DNA from: Allobosea sp035944375 | Lineage (GTDB): Bacteria; Pseudomonadota; Alphaproteobacteria; Rhizobiales; Beijerinckiaceae | Assembly: GCF_035944375.1 (NCBI RefSeq) | Contig: NZ_DASZBE010000007.1 | Strand: one strand, 5' to 3' | DNA length: 64,000 nucleotides | Shown: positions 9,445-19,175 of the stretch, piece after piece | How the letters are laid out: each line of letters begins with the position of its first letter | How positions within the stretch are numbered: position 1 is the stretch's first letter | The notes under the pieces: generated by a model | Seen by the model: only the letters and a program-made list of their open reading frames with translations | Told to the model about the DNA's origin: nothing | The model's database searches: none | Made by a program: the position numbers and the translations under genes

Positions 9445-12402
9445 ATGGCTCGCCAGGACATCAACGAGGCTCTCGCGCAGACGGGTTTCCTCTATGGCGG
9501 CAACGCGGCCTATATCGAGGACCTCTACGCCCGCTACCAGGCCGATCCGAAGTCGGTCGACGAGCAGTGGCAGGGCTTCTTCGCCGGGCTGAAGGATGAT
9601 GGCGCGTCCATCGTCCAGAACGCCAAGGGCGCTTCCTGGACCAAGCCGAACTGGCCGATCCACGCCAATGGCGAACTGGTCTCGGCGCTGGACGGCAACT
9701 GGGCCGTGGTCGAGAAGGTCGTCTCCGACAAGCTGAAGGGCAAGGCCCAGGCCAAGGGCGTCGAGATTTCGGCTGCCGACGTGCAGCAGGCGACGCGCGA
9801 TTCCGTCCGCGCGATCATGCTGATCCGCGCCTACCGGATGCGCGGCCATCTCCATGCCAAGCTCGATCCGCTCGGCATCGAGAGCCGGACCGACCATGAG
9901 GAGCTGTCGCCCGCGGCCTTCGGCTTCGGCGAGGCCGATCTCGACCGCAAGATCTTCATCGACAACGTGCTCGGCATGGAGTTCGCCACCATCCGCGAGA
10001 TGGTCGCCGTGCTCCAGCGGACCTATTGCAGCACGGTCGGCATCGAGTTCATGCACATCTCCGATCCCGAGCAGAAGGCCTGGCTGCAGGAGCGCATCGA
10101 GGGGCCCGACAAGGAGATCGCCTTCACCCGCGAGGGCAAGAAGGCGATCCTGAACAAGCTGGTCGAGGCCGAGGGCTTCGAGAAGTTCATCGACCTGAAA
10201 TACACCGGCACCAAGCGCTTCGGCCTGGACGGCGGCGAGGCGCTGATCCCGGCGCTGGAGCAGATCATCAAGCGCGGCGGCGCGCTCGGCGTGCGCGACA
10301 TCGTCTTCGGCATGGCCCATCGCGGCCGCCTGAACGTGCTGACCCAGGTGCTGGGCAAGCCGCATCGCGCGCTGTTCCACGAGTTCAAGGGCGGCTCCTT
10401 CGCGCCCGACGACGTCGAGGGCTCGGGCGACGTGAAGTACCATCTCGGTGCCTCCAGCGACCGCGAGTTCGACGGCAACAACGTCCACATCTCGCTGACC
10501 GCCAACCCCTCGCATCTCGAGATCGTCGACCCCGTCGTGCTCGGCAAGGTGCGCGCCAAGCAGGACCAGTTCGGCGACATCGTCGAGCGCTCCAAGGTGC
10601 TGCCGCTGCTGCTGCATGGCGACGCCGCCTTCGCCGGCCAGGGCGTGGTGGCCGAATGCCTCGGCCTGTCCGGGCTCAAGGGCCACCGCACCGGCGGCTC
10701 GATCCACTTCATCATCAACAACCAGATCGGCTTCACCACCTATCCGCGCTATTCGCGCTCCTCGCCCTATCCGTCCGACGTGGCGAAGATGGTCGAGGCT
10801 CCGGTGTTCCACGTGAATGGCGACGATCCGGAGGCGGTGGTCTTCGCGGCGAAGGTCGCAATCGAGTTCCGGCAGAAGTTCCACAAGCCGGTCGTCATCG
10901 ACATGTTCTGCTATCGCCGCTTCGGCCATAACGAGGGCGACGAGCCGGGCTTCACCCAGCCGCTGATGTACCGCAAGATCCGCGGCCACAAGACGACGCT
11001 GGAGCTCTACACCGCCAAGCTCGAGGCCGAGGGCGTGATCCAGCCCGGCGAGGTCGACGAGATCCGGGCGAGCTGGAAGGCGAAGCTCGAGGTCGAGTTC
11101 GAGGCCGGTCAGTCCTTCAAGCCCAACAAGGCCGACTGGCTCGACGGCCGCTGGGCCGGCATGAAGGCGATCCGCGCCGACGAGGACGATCCGCGCCGCG
11201 GCGCCACCGGCGTCGAGGCGAACGTGCTGCGCGAGATCACCGAGAAGATCACGGCGGTGCCGCCGGGCTTCAACGTGCACAAGACGATCCAGCGCTTCCT
11301 CGACAACCGCCGCAAGGCGGTCGAGACCGGGCAGGGCATCGACTGGGCGACCGCCGAGGCGCTGGCCTTCGGCTCGCTGCTGCTCGACGGCAACCCGGTT
11401 CGCCTCTCGGGCCAGGATTGCGAGCGCGGTACCTTCTCGCAGCGCCATTCGGTGCTGATCGACCAGGAGACGGAAGCCCGCCACACCTCGCTGAACCATA
11501 TCCGTGAGGGCCAGTCCCGCTACGAGGTCATCAATTCGATGCTCTCGGAGGAGGCGGTGCTCGGCTTCGAATACGGCTATTCGCTGTCGGAGCCGAATGC
11601 GCTGACGATGTGGGAGGCGCAGTTCGGCGACTTCGCCAATGGCGCGCAGGTCGTGTTCGACCAGTTCATCTCCTCGGGCGAGCGCAAGTGGCTGCGCATG
11701 TCGGGCCTCGTCTGCCTCCTGCCGCATGGCTATGAGGGCCAGGGGCCGGAGCACTCGTCGGCCCGTCTCGAGCGCTTCCTGCAGATGTGCGCCGAGGACA
11801 ACATGCAGGTTGCGAACTGCTCGACGCCGGCGAGCTATTTCCACATCCTGCGCCGCCAGCTGAAGCGCGACTTCCGCAAGCCGCTGATCCTGATGACGCC
11901 GAAGTCGCTGCTGCGCCACAAGCGCTGCGTCTCGACGCTGGACGAGCTGGCCGAGGGCTCGACCTTCCATCGCGTGCTGCACGACGACGCCGAACGCGGC
12001 AACTCGACGACCAAGCTGGTCAAGGATTCGAAGATCCGGCGCGTCATCCTCTGCTCGGGCAAGGTCTATTTCGACCTGCTGGACGAGCGCGAGAAGCGCG
12101 GCATCGACGACGTCTATCTGATGCGCGTCGAGCAGCTCTATCCCTTCCCGCTGAAGTCGCTGGCGCAGGAGCTGGCGCGCTTCAAGGGCGCCGACGTGGT
12201 GTGGTGCCAGGAAGAGCCCAAGAACATGGGCTCCTGGACCTTCGTCGAGCCCTATCTGGAATGGGTGCTGGGCCATGCCGGCTCGAAGTCGAAGCGGCCG
12301 CGCTATGTCGGGCGTCCGGCCTCGGCCGCGACCGCGACCGGCCTGATGTCCAAGCATCTCGCCCAGCTCAACGCCTTCCTGGACGAAGCCTTCGCCGGCT
12401 GA
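9445..12402 (+). CDS. sucA: 2-oxoglutarate dehydrogenase E1 component
   Basis: 985 residues, normal for alphaproteobacterial SucA. It decarboxylates 2-oxoglutarate with thiamine diphosphate and transfers succinyl to the lipoyl arm of SucB. The N-terminal segment ALAQTGFLYGGNAAYIEDLY is the E2-docking type. The ThDP/Mg motif begins HGDAAFAGQG near 391 and ends in NNQIGFTT near 426. Active-site histidine regions MAHRGRLNVL (about 289-298) and LPHGYEGQGPEHSSAR (about 759-774) are intact. AAAGG about 8 bases upstream supports the ATG. The E2 gene sucB follows after 46 bases. Confidence 0.97.
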   Translation: MARQDINEALAQTGFLYGGNAAYIEDLYARYQADPKSVDEQWQGFFAGLKDDGASIVQNAKGASWTKPNWPIHANGELVSALDGNWAVVEKVVSDKLKGKAQAKGVEISAADVQQATRDSVRAIMLIRAYRMRGHLHAKLDPLGIESRTDHEELSPAAFGFGEADLDRKIFIDNVLGMEFATIREMVAVLQRTYCSTVGIEFMHISDPEQKAWLQERIEGPDKEIAFTREGKKAILNKLVEAEGFEKFIDLKYTGTKRFGLDGGEALIPALEQIIKRGGALGVRDIVFGMAHRGRLNVLTQVLGKPHRALFHEFKGGSFAPDDVEGSGDVKYHLGASSDREFDGNNVHISLTANPSHLEIVDPVVLGKVRAKQDQFGDIVERSKVLPLLLHGDAAFAGQGVVAECLGLSGLKGHRTGGSIHFIINNQIGFTTYPRYSRSSPYPSDVAKMVEAPVFHVNGDDPEAVVFAAKVAIEFRQKFHKPVVIDMFCYRRFGHNEGDEPGFTQPLMYRKIRGHKTTLELYTAKLEAEGVIQPGEVDEIRASWKAKLEVEFEAGQSFKPNKADWLDGRWAGMKAIRADEDDPRRGATGVEANVLREITEKITAVPPGFNVHKTIQRFLDNRRKAVETGQGIDWATAEALAFGSLLLDGNPVRLSGQDCERGTFSQRHSVLIDQETEARHTSLNHIREGQSRYEVINSMLSEEAVLGFEYGYSLSEPNALTMWEAQFGDFANGAQVVFDQFISSGERKWLRMSGLVCLLPHGYEGQGPEHSSARLERFLQMCAEDNMQVANCSTPASYFHILRRQLKRDFRKPLILMTPKSLLRHKRCVSTLDELAEGSTFHRVLHDDAERGNSTTKLVKDSKIRRVILCSGKVYFDLLDEREKRGIDDVYLMRVEQLYPFPLKSLAQELARFKGADVVWCQEEPKNMGSWTFVEPYLEWVLGHAGSKSKRPRYVGRPASAATATGLMSKHLAQLNAFLDEAFAG

Positions 12403-12448
12403 CGCCCAGACACCCAAAACGTCAGACAGAACAGAACAGAGGCCTGAC

Positions 12449-13741
12449 ATGGCGACCGAAATCCGCGTACCCACCCTCGGCGAATCCGTCTCCGAGGCCA
12501 CCATCGGCAAGTGGTTCAAGAAGCCGGGAGACGCCGTGAAGGCGGACGAGCCGCTGGTCGAGCTCGAGACCGACAAGGTGACGCTCGAGGTCAACGCGCC
12601 GGCCGCCGGCGTGCTCGGCGAGATCGTCGCCAAGGAAGGCGACACCGTCGGCGTCAGCGCGCTGCTTGGCATGATTTCGGCCGGCGACGGCAAGGCGGCG
12701 GCGCCTGCCGCCAAGGCCGAGGAGAAGAAGGCCGATACCGCTGTCGCGCAGGCCTCCGGCAAGGCCGGCGAGGCGACCACGGCCGCCGCCGAGGCGAAGG
12801 CCGGCGAAGTGGCCGGCGACAGCGAGATCAAGCCCGCCACGAAGTCCGCCGATTCCGGCCCGGCCGTGTCGCGCCTGGCCGCCGAGAGCGGTGTCGACCC
12901 GTCCAAGGTCAATGCCTCGGGCAAGGATGGCCGCGTCACCAAGGGCGACATGCTGGCTGCGATCGCGACCGGCCCGGCGGTGGCCGCCTCCGCTCCGGCC
13001 GCGCCTGTTCAGGTCCGTGCGCCGTCGCCGGTCGACGACGCCTCGCGCGAAGAGCGCGTGAAGATGACCAAGCTGCGCCAGACGATCGCGCGCCGCCTCA
13101 AGGAGGCCCAGGCGACGGCTGCGATGCTGACCACCTTCAACGAGGTGGACATGTCGGCGGTGATGGCCCTGCGCAACCAGTACAAGGACGTGTTCGAGAA
13201 GAAGCACGGCGTGAAGCTCGGCTTCATGGGCTTCTTCGTGAAGGCCTGCGTCCAGGCGCTGAAGGAGATACCCTCCGTCAACGCCGAGATCGACGGCACG
13301 GACATCATCTACAAGAACTACTACCATGTCGCGGTCGCCGTCGGCACCGACAAGGGCCTCGTCGTGCCGGTCGTGCGCGATGCCGACCAGCTCTCCATCG
13401 CCGGTGTCGAGAAGGCGATCGGCGTGCTCGGCAAGAAGGCCCGCGAGGGTTCGCTCAAGATCGAGGACATGCAGGGCGGCACCTTCACGATCTCGAATGG
13501 CGGCGTCTACGGTTCGCTGATGTCGACGCCGATCCTGAACGCGCCGCAGTCGGCGATCCTTGGCATGCACAAGATCCAGGAGCGCCCGATGGTCGTCGGC
13601 GGCCAGATCGTGGTGCGCCCGATGATGTATCTGGCGGTCAGCTACGACCACCGCATCATCGACGGCAAGGAGGCGGTGACCTTCCTCGTCCGGATCAAGG
13701 AGGCCCTGGAGGACCCGGCGCGTCTCGTGCTGGATCTCTGA
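12449..13741 (+). CDS. sucB: Dihydrolipoyllysine-residue succinyltransferase (2-OGDH E2)
   Basis: 430 residues in the classic three-part order. The lipoyl domain is at 1-77 with the lipoylated K43 in ETDKVTLEV. An Ala/Lys/Glu-rich linker follows, then the E3-binding domain near 139-173 (SRLAAESGVDPSKVNASGKDGRVTKGD). The catalytic acyltransferase domain runs from about 205, with the active-site histidine near 401 in YDHRIIDG. It forms the 2-oxoglutarate dehydrogenase core, linking SucA and LpdA. The E3 gene lpdA is separated from it by two small DUF genes, an unusual interruption. Confidence 0.97.
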   Translation: MATEIRVPTLGESVSEATIGKWFKKPGDAVKADEPLVELETDKVTLEVNAPAAGVLGEIVAKEGDTVGVSALLGMISAGDGKAAAPAAKAEEKKADTAVAQASGKAGEATTAAAEAKAGEVAGDSEIKPATKSADSGPAVSRLAAESGVDPSKVNASGKDGRVTKGDMLAAIATGPAVAASAPAAPVQVRAPSPVDDASREERVKMTKLRQTIARRLKEAQATAAMLTTFNEVDMSAVMALRNQYKDVFEKKHGVKLGFMGFFVKACVQALKEIPSVNAEIDGTDIIYKNYYHVAVAVGTDKGLVVPVVRDADQLSIAGVEKAIGVLGKKAREGSLKIEDMQGGTFTISNGGVYGSLMSTPILNAPQSAILGMHKIQERPMVVGGQIVVRPMMYLAVSYDHRIIDGKEAVTFLVRIKEALEDPARLVLDL

Positions 13742-13759
13742 GGCGAGTTCCTCGTCCGA

Positions 13760-14014
13760 ATGCCGACGATTGCGATCATCGACGGCGTTCGGATCGTGAT
13801 CCATCTCAAGGATCACCTCCCGCCTCATCTTCACGCGATGTTCGCTGGACATGAGGCGCAGATTTCGATCGTGACCGGTGATATCCTCAGCGGATCGCTG
13901 CCGCCGGCCAAGACCAGGTTGGTCGAGGCATGGTTGGCGGCCCATCGCGAACAGGTCGCCTCGATCTGGGTCGAGATCAGGGAAGGCCGCTATAGCGGAG
14001 GCCAGATCACATGA
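13760..14014 (+). CDS. DUF4160 family protein (putative toxin-antitoxin partner)
   Basis: 84 residues. The family hallmark is IRIVIHLKDHLPPHLHA-like text, here VRIVIHLKDHLPPHLHAMFA (residues 10-29), followed by the AQISIVTGDILSGSLPPAK block. DUF4160 genes are frequently paired with DUF2442 genes, and the pair is suspected to be a toxin-antitoxin module, without a firm biochemical role that I know of. The stop overlaps the start of the next gene by 4 bases (ATGA), so the two are translationally coupled. The pair lies between sucB and lpdA in the same direction. Confidence 0.82.
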   Translation: MPTIAIIDGVRIVIHLKDHLPPHLHAMFAGHEAQISIVTGDILSGSLPPAKTRLVEAWLAAHREQVASIWVEIREGRYSGGQIT

Positions 14015-14322
14015 GGTACCGGATCAAGGACGTCGAAGCCGTGCGTTACCCGGTTCTCCGGGTGACGTTCGATGACGGTCTGTCGGGCGAGTATGATCTG
14101 ACCGACTGGATCGAAAGCGCCGCCGCGTCCTCCTCCCTGAAGGACCGTGCCTATTTCGAGACCGTCGCCGTGGCGCCCGATGGCCGTACCTTCGGCTGGA
14201 ACCTCCATCAGGCCGGTCACGAGATCGACTTCTGCCCTGATGAGGCCCGGATCACCATCGAGACCGCTCTGGTCGAACAGCTGGCGGCGAACTACGCCGC
14301 AAACCGCTCAGCCGCCGAATAA
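14011..14322 (+). CDS. DUF2442 family protein (partner of DUF4160)
   Basis: 103 residues. The DUF2442 pattern is visible: VRYPVLRVTFDDGLSGEYDL near 13-32, then FETVAVAPDGRTFGWN near 48-63 and a short helical C-terminus. The 4-base overlap with the DUF4160 gene indicates a two-gene unit. It ends 23 bases before lpdA, so lpdA probably depends on transcription through this pair. Which partner would be toxic, if either, cannot be told from sequence. Confidence 0.82.
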   Translation: MRYRIKDVEAVRYPVLRVTFDDGLSGEYDLTDWIESAAASSSLKDRAYFETVAVAPDGRTFGWNLHQAGHEIDFCPDEARITIETALVEQLAANYAANRSAAE

Positions 14323-14345
14323 TCGCCAATCCTGAAGAGAAACCC

Positions 14346-15746
<1,401 letters not shown>

Positions 15747-15794
15747 TCTGGCGCCGTTCTTCGCGTCCGGCCCCGTCTGGTGTAAGATGGGGCC

Positions 15795-16091
15795 ATGACG
15801 CGGGATGAGGCCACTGCCGAACTGGTCCGTCGTACGGATGCCTTGCGCCAGCGCGGCGCCAGGGCGGCGTTCGTCTATGGCTCCACCGCCCGCAACGAGG
15901 CGCGAGCCGACAGCGACATCGACATCTTCATCGACATCGAGCCCGGCCGGAAGTTCTCGCTGCTCGATCTCGTGGGGATGCAGCTATACTTGGCCGAAGA
16001 ACTCGGCGTCGAGATCGACCTGACGACTCGATCGAGCCTGCATCCGAAGCTGAAAGACCAAATCGAGAGCGAGGCCGTCAGGATCTTCTGA
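15795..16091 (+). CDS. mntA: Minimal nucleotidyltransferase (MNT) antitoxin, MntA-like
   Basis: 98 residues. The MNT catalytic signature GS-X10-DXD is exact: G29-S30 followed by D41 and D43 (VYGSTARNEARADSDIDIFI). In characterised MntA-HepT systems the MNT protein neutralises the HEPN toxin by transferring AMP groups to a conserved tyrosine next to its active site. AAGATGGGG before the ATG is a reasonable ribosome site. The stop codon shares one base with the start of the HEPN gene (TGATG). The module begins 48 bases after lpdA in the same direction. Confidence 0.88.
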   Translation: MTRDEATAELVRRTDALRQRGARAAFVYGSTARNEARADSDIDIFIDIEPGRKFSLLDLVGMQLYLAEELGVEIDLTTRSSLHPKLKDQIESEAVRIF

Positions 16092-16435
16092 TGGCCCGTC
16101 GCGTCGATGTTGTCCTGCAGGAGATTTTCGACGCGATCATGCTCGTGGAAAGCGAGCTTTCCCGCCATACTGAAGCGTCGTTTTCCAGAGCGCTTTTTCT
16201 GCAACGCGCGACGGAGCGATCGCTGGAGATCATCTCGGAAGCGACGCGCCATCTCCCCGACGCCCTGATCGCGACGAAGCCGGAAATCGCATGGGGCGAG
16301 GTCCGTGGGATCGGTAACAGGCTGAGGCATGAGTACTGGCGTGTCGATTCAGGCCTCATCTGGTCGATCGTGATGGATGATCTGCCAGCCTTGAAAACCG
16401 CCATCGAGGATCTGCTACGCGGTATCGAAGAATGA
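16091..16435 (+). CDS. hepT: HEPN (DUF86) toxin, HepT-like
   Basis: 114 residues, all-helical, DUF86 family. The HEPN active-site region is GNRLRHEYWRVD at residues 75-86. H80 and the AMPylation-target tyrosine Y82 of the RX4HXY motif are present, but the arginine expected at position 75 is glycine and the nearest arginines are R72, R77 and R79. Related DUF86 proteins with a GxGNxLRHxY variant exist as far as I recall, so this is probably a subfamily and not a mutation. HEPN toxins act as RNases. It is translationally coupled to the upstream MNT gene. Confidence 0.85.
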   Translation: MARRVDVVLQEIFDAIMLVESELSRHTEASFSRALFLQRATERSLEIISEATRHLPDALIATKPEIAWGEVRGIGNRLRHEYWRVDSGLIWSIVMDDLPALKTAIEDLLRGIEE

Positions 16436-16455
16436 TCCCGGTCTAAAGTCGCCCT

Positions 16456-16495
16456 CTCGTCCCGAGATGCTCGGGTCTTCGCCCGAGCATGACGT
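16456..16495. repeat. Family F palindromic repeat, partial copy
   Basis: CCCGAGATGCTCGGGTCTTC followed by GCCCGAGCATGACG lies in the 66 bases between the hepT stop and the convergent folD stop. The same GTCATGCTCGGGC core occurs in the full copy at 53525-53602. As it lies between convergent genes it could also act as a shared transcription stop, although no T-run follows. Confidence 0.5.
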
Positions 16496-16501
16496 CTGAG
16501 C

Positions 16502-17371
16502 CTATCCCCGCCTTGCCTTGAACGCCGTCAGCGTGTTCCTCAGCAGGCAGGCAATCGTCATCGGGCCGACGCCGCCCGGCACGGGGGTGATCGCGCCGGC
16601 GATCTCGGCGGCCTCGGCGAAGGCGACGTCGCCGGTGAGCTTGCCGTCGGGCAGGCGGTTGATGCCGACATCGATGACGGTGGCGCCGGGCTTGATCCAG
16701 TCGCCCCTGACGAAGCCGGGGCGGCCGACGGCGGCGACGACGATGTCGGCGCGGCGCACCACGGCGGCCAGATCCTTCGTGCGCGAATGGGCGATGGTCA
16801 CCGTGCAGTCGGCCTGCAGCAGCAATTGCGCGACAGGGCGGCCGACGAGTTCGGAGCGGCCGATCACGACCGCCTCGAGGCCTGCGAGCGCGGGCAGGAC
16901 GCTCTTCAGCAGCAGCATCGAGCCCAGCGGCGTGCAGGGCACGAGCAGATGCTCGGGGTCGATCTTGCCGCCGGCGAGGCGGCCGGCATTGAGCGGGTGC
17001 AACCCGTCGACGTCCTTATTGGGGTCGATAGCGTCGATCACGGCGGCGGTGTCGAGATGCCTCGGCAGCGGCAGCTGCACGAGAATGCCGTCGACCGCGT
17101 CGTCGGCGTTGAGTTCGGCGAGCTTGGCCAGCAGGGTTTCCTGGCTGGTGTCGGCCGGCAGGCGGTGGGCGAGCGAGTTCATGCCGACCTCGACGGCCAG
17201 CTTCTCCTTCGAGGCGACATAGACGCGGCTGGCGGGATCGTCCCCGACCAGCACGACATGCAGGCCCGGCACCTTGCCGCTCGCCGCCCTGATGCCGGCG
17301 ACCTCGGTCGCGATCTCGCCGCGCAAGGCGGCGGCGATGGCCTTGCCATCGATCAGTCGGGCCTGCGGCAT
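16502..17371 (-). CDS. folD: Bifunctional methylenetetrahydrofolate dehydrogenase/cyclohydrolase
   Basis: 289 residues from ATG 17371, chosen because GGAGAG lies 7 bases upstream. Starts further upstream at 17386 and 17419 are open but would add non-conserved residues. Catalytic residues are intact: Y51 and K55 in YVASK, Q99 in ILVQLPLP, and the aspartate of KDVDGLHP near 120. The NADP-binding segment VVIGRSELVGRPVAQLL and the signature PVPGGVGPMT near the C-terminus are clear. It interconverts 5,10-methylene-, methenyl- and 10-formyl-tetrahydrofolate. It is convergent with hepT and divergent from the deaminase gene. Confidence 0.95.
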   Translation of the reverse strand: MPQARLIDGKAIAAALRGEIATEVAGIRAASGKVPGLHVVLVGDDPASRVYVASKEKLAVEVGMNSLAHRLPADTSQETLLAKLAELNADDAVDGILVQLPLPRHLDTAAVIDAIDPNKDVDGLHPLNAGRLAGGKIDPEHLLVPCTPLGSMLLLKSVLPALAGLEAVVIGRSELVGRPVAQLLLQADCTVTIAHSRTKDLAAVVRRADIVVAAVGRPGFVRGDWIKPGATVIDVGINRLPDGKLTGDVAFAEAAEIAGAITPVPGGVGPMTIACLLRNTLTAFKARRG

Positions 17372-17480
17372 GGGGACACTCTCCATCGGCGGGAAGCCGC
17401 CCTCATGCGCGATCGGCACGCGCGCGACAAGCCCGTCTGCGGCGTCGGTGCCTTGCGCAGGCCATCATATCCCAAGCCTC

Positions 17481-17620
17481 ATCCCCTTCCCCCGCTTGCG
17501 GTGGGGAAGGGCTAGGGATGGGGGGCGAAAAGCCGGAGCTTTGTCCGTTGTCGTCTCGCCGAGCGGCGCTGCCCCCACCCCGGCCCTCCCTACCGCAAGC
17601 GGGGGGAGGGAGAGGGGGTG
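17481..17620. repeat. Family A palindromic repeat, copy 4
   Basis: CCCCTTCCCCCGCTTGCGGT followed by GGGGAAGGGCTAGGGATGGG at about 17483-17522 pairs with CCCCCACCCCGGCCCTCCCT followed by ACCGCAAGCGGGGGGAGGG at 17571-17610. The inner hairpins (CCGCTTGCGG; ACCGCAAGCGG) are inverted relative to each other. The element fills the divergent gap between folD and the deaminase gene, so their promoters must lie beside or within it. Confidence 0.7.
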
Positions 17621-17719
17621 TCGCGCCTGTGACGGCCCGAACACGCGGTGCCCGCTTGCCCGCCGTCAAGCGCGCCGGTATCGATCGTGCATGGCGAAGC
17701 CGATGGAGATGCTGTTCCC

Positions 17720-19048
17720 GTGAGTACCGGTTTCGCCGCTGTGCCGTCCGCGCCGTCCTTTCGTCTGACGCAGGCCCGCGTGCCGCTCTGCCTCGTCGAG
17801 GCCGGCGGGCTCGCCGCCGACCGCGACGGGCTGGCGCTGGTCGACCTCGCGCTGGAGGACGGCCTGATCGCCTCGATCCTGCCGGCAGGCACGGAGGGGC
17901 TGCAGGACGGCCCTGTGCTCGATCTCGACGGCGGCATCGTGCTGCCGCGCCTGGTCGACTGCCATGTCCATCTCGACAAGGGCCATATCTGGCCGCGCCG
18001 GCGCAATCCCGACGGCAGCTTCATGGGCGCGCTCAACAGCGTGATGGCCGACCGCGAGGCGAACTGGTCGGCCACCGATGTGCGCGCACGGATGGCGTTC
18101 GGCCTACGCTGCGCCTTCGCGCATGGCACGGCGGCCGTCCGGACGCATATCGATTCGCTGGGGAAGCAGATCGGCCTTTCCTGGCCGGTGCTGGCGGAGC
18201 TGCGGGCGGAATGGGCGGGGCGGATCGCGATCCAGGGCTCGCCGCTTTTCGGCATCCAGTTCGCGCTCGATGCGGCCCATGTCCGCGATGTGGTCGCGGC
18301 ACTGAAGGCACATGGCGACCGCCTGTTCGGCTGCGTCAGCTACATGATCCCCGAACTCGACGCTGCGCTGGACGTGATCTTCCGCACCGCGATCGAGAAT
18401 GGCTTCGATCTTGACTTCCATGTCGACGAGACGAACGACCCGGCCGCGCGCTCGCTGGAGCACATCGCGGACGCGGCGATCCGGCATCGCTTCACGGGCA
18501 AGATCCTGGCCGGGCATTGCTGCTCGCTGGCGCTGCAGGAGCCGCAGGCCGAGGCGCGCATCATCGCCAAGGTCTTGGAGGCCGGCATCGCGGTGGTCTC
18601 GCTGCCGATGTGCAACCTATATCTGCAGGACAGGACGCCCGGCCGCACCCCGCGCTGGCGCGGCGTCACCGCGCTGCACGAGCTGAAGGCGGCCGGCGTG
18701 CCGGTGATGATCGCCTCCGACAACACCCGCGACCCGTTCTACGCCTATGGCGATCTCGACCTGATCGAAGTGCTGCGCGAGGGCACCCGCATCCTCCAGC
18801 TCGACCATGCCGGAACCGACTGGGCCAGTGCGGTGGCGCGGACGCCGGCTTCGATCATGGGTCTGGACGGGGAGGGCGTGCTGTCGCCCGGCGGCCCGGC
18901 CGATCTGATCCTGACCCGGGCGCGGGACTGGACCGAATTCTTCGCCCGCCCGCAGGCGGACCGCACGGTGCTGGTCGCCGGCCGCGCGATCGACACGACG
19001 CTGCCGGACCATCGCGAACTGGATCATCTGATGGGCGGGCGGTCGTGA
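17720..19048 (+). CDS. Cytosine deaminase-like amidohydrolase
   Basis: About 442 residues if it begins at GTG 17720, which has GGAG 10 bases upstream; an in-frame start at 17648 adds a low-quality extension. Metal ligands of the subtype III amidohydrolase fold are visible: HxH in DCHVHLDKGHIWP near 76-85, the FHVDET block, GHCCSL, and IASDNTRDPFY near 333. These are the cytosine deaminase (CodA) signatures. Related enzymes deaminate other ring compounds such as isoguanine or creatinine, so the substrate is not certain. It is followed by an FAD oxidoreductase and a flavodoxin-fold reductase in the same direction, which could make a heterocycle-degrading unit. Confidence 0.82.
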   Translation: MSTGFAAVPSAPSFRLTQARVPLCLVEAGGLAADRDGLALVDLALEDGLIASILPAGTEGLQDGPVLDLDGGIVLPRLVDCHVHLDKGHIWPRRRNPDGSFMGALNSVMADREANWSATDVRARMAFGLRCAFAHGTAAVRTHIDSLGKQIGLSWPVLAELRAEWAGRIAIQGSPLFGIQFALDAAHVRDVVAALKAHGDRLFGCVSYMIPELDAALDVIFRTAIENGFDLDFHVDETNDPAARSLEHIADAAIRHRFTGKILAGHCCSLALQEPQAEARIIAKVLEAGIAVVSLPMCNLYLQDRTPGRTPRWRGVTALHELKAAGVPVMIASDNTRDPFYAYGDLDLIEVLREGTRILQLDHAGTDWASAVARTPASIMGLDGEGVLSPGGPADLILTRARDWTEFFARPQADRTVLVAGRAIDTTLPDHRELDHLMGGRS

Positions 19049-19065
19049 GTCTCTTGTTCGCCCTG

Positions 19066-19162
19066 ACCGTCATGGTCGGGCTTGTCCCGACCATCCACGT
19101 CTTCGTTCGTCGAGACCTAAGTTCAAGGCGTGGATGCTCGCCACAAGGGCGAGCATGACGGT
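19066..19162. repeat. Family F palindromic repeat, copy 1
   Basis: The left half CCGTCATGGTCGGGCTTGTC then CCGACCATCCACG is mirrored by CGTGGATGCTCGCCACAAGG then GCGAGCATGACGG at the right end (19127-19162). Each half is also a small hairpin (GGTCGGGCTTGTCCCGACC). It sits between the deaminase and the FAD oxidoreductase and touches the start region of the latter. Confidence 0.65.
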
Positions 19163-19175
19163 GGAGCCGCATCAC

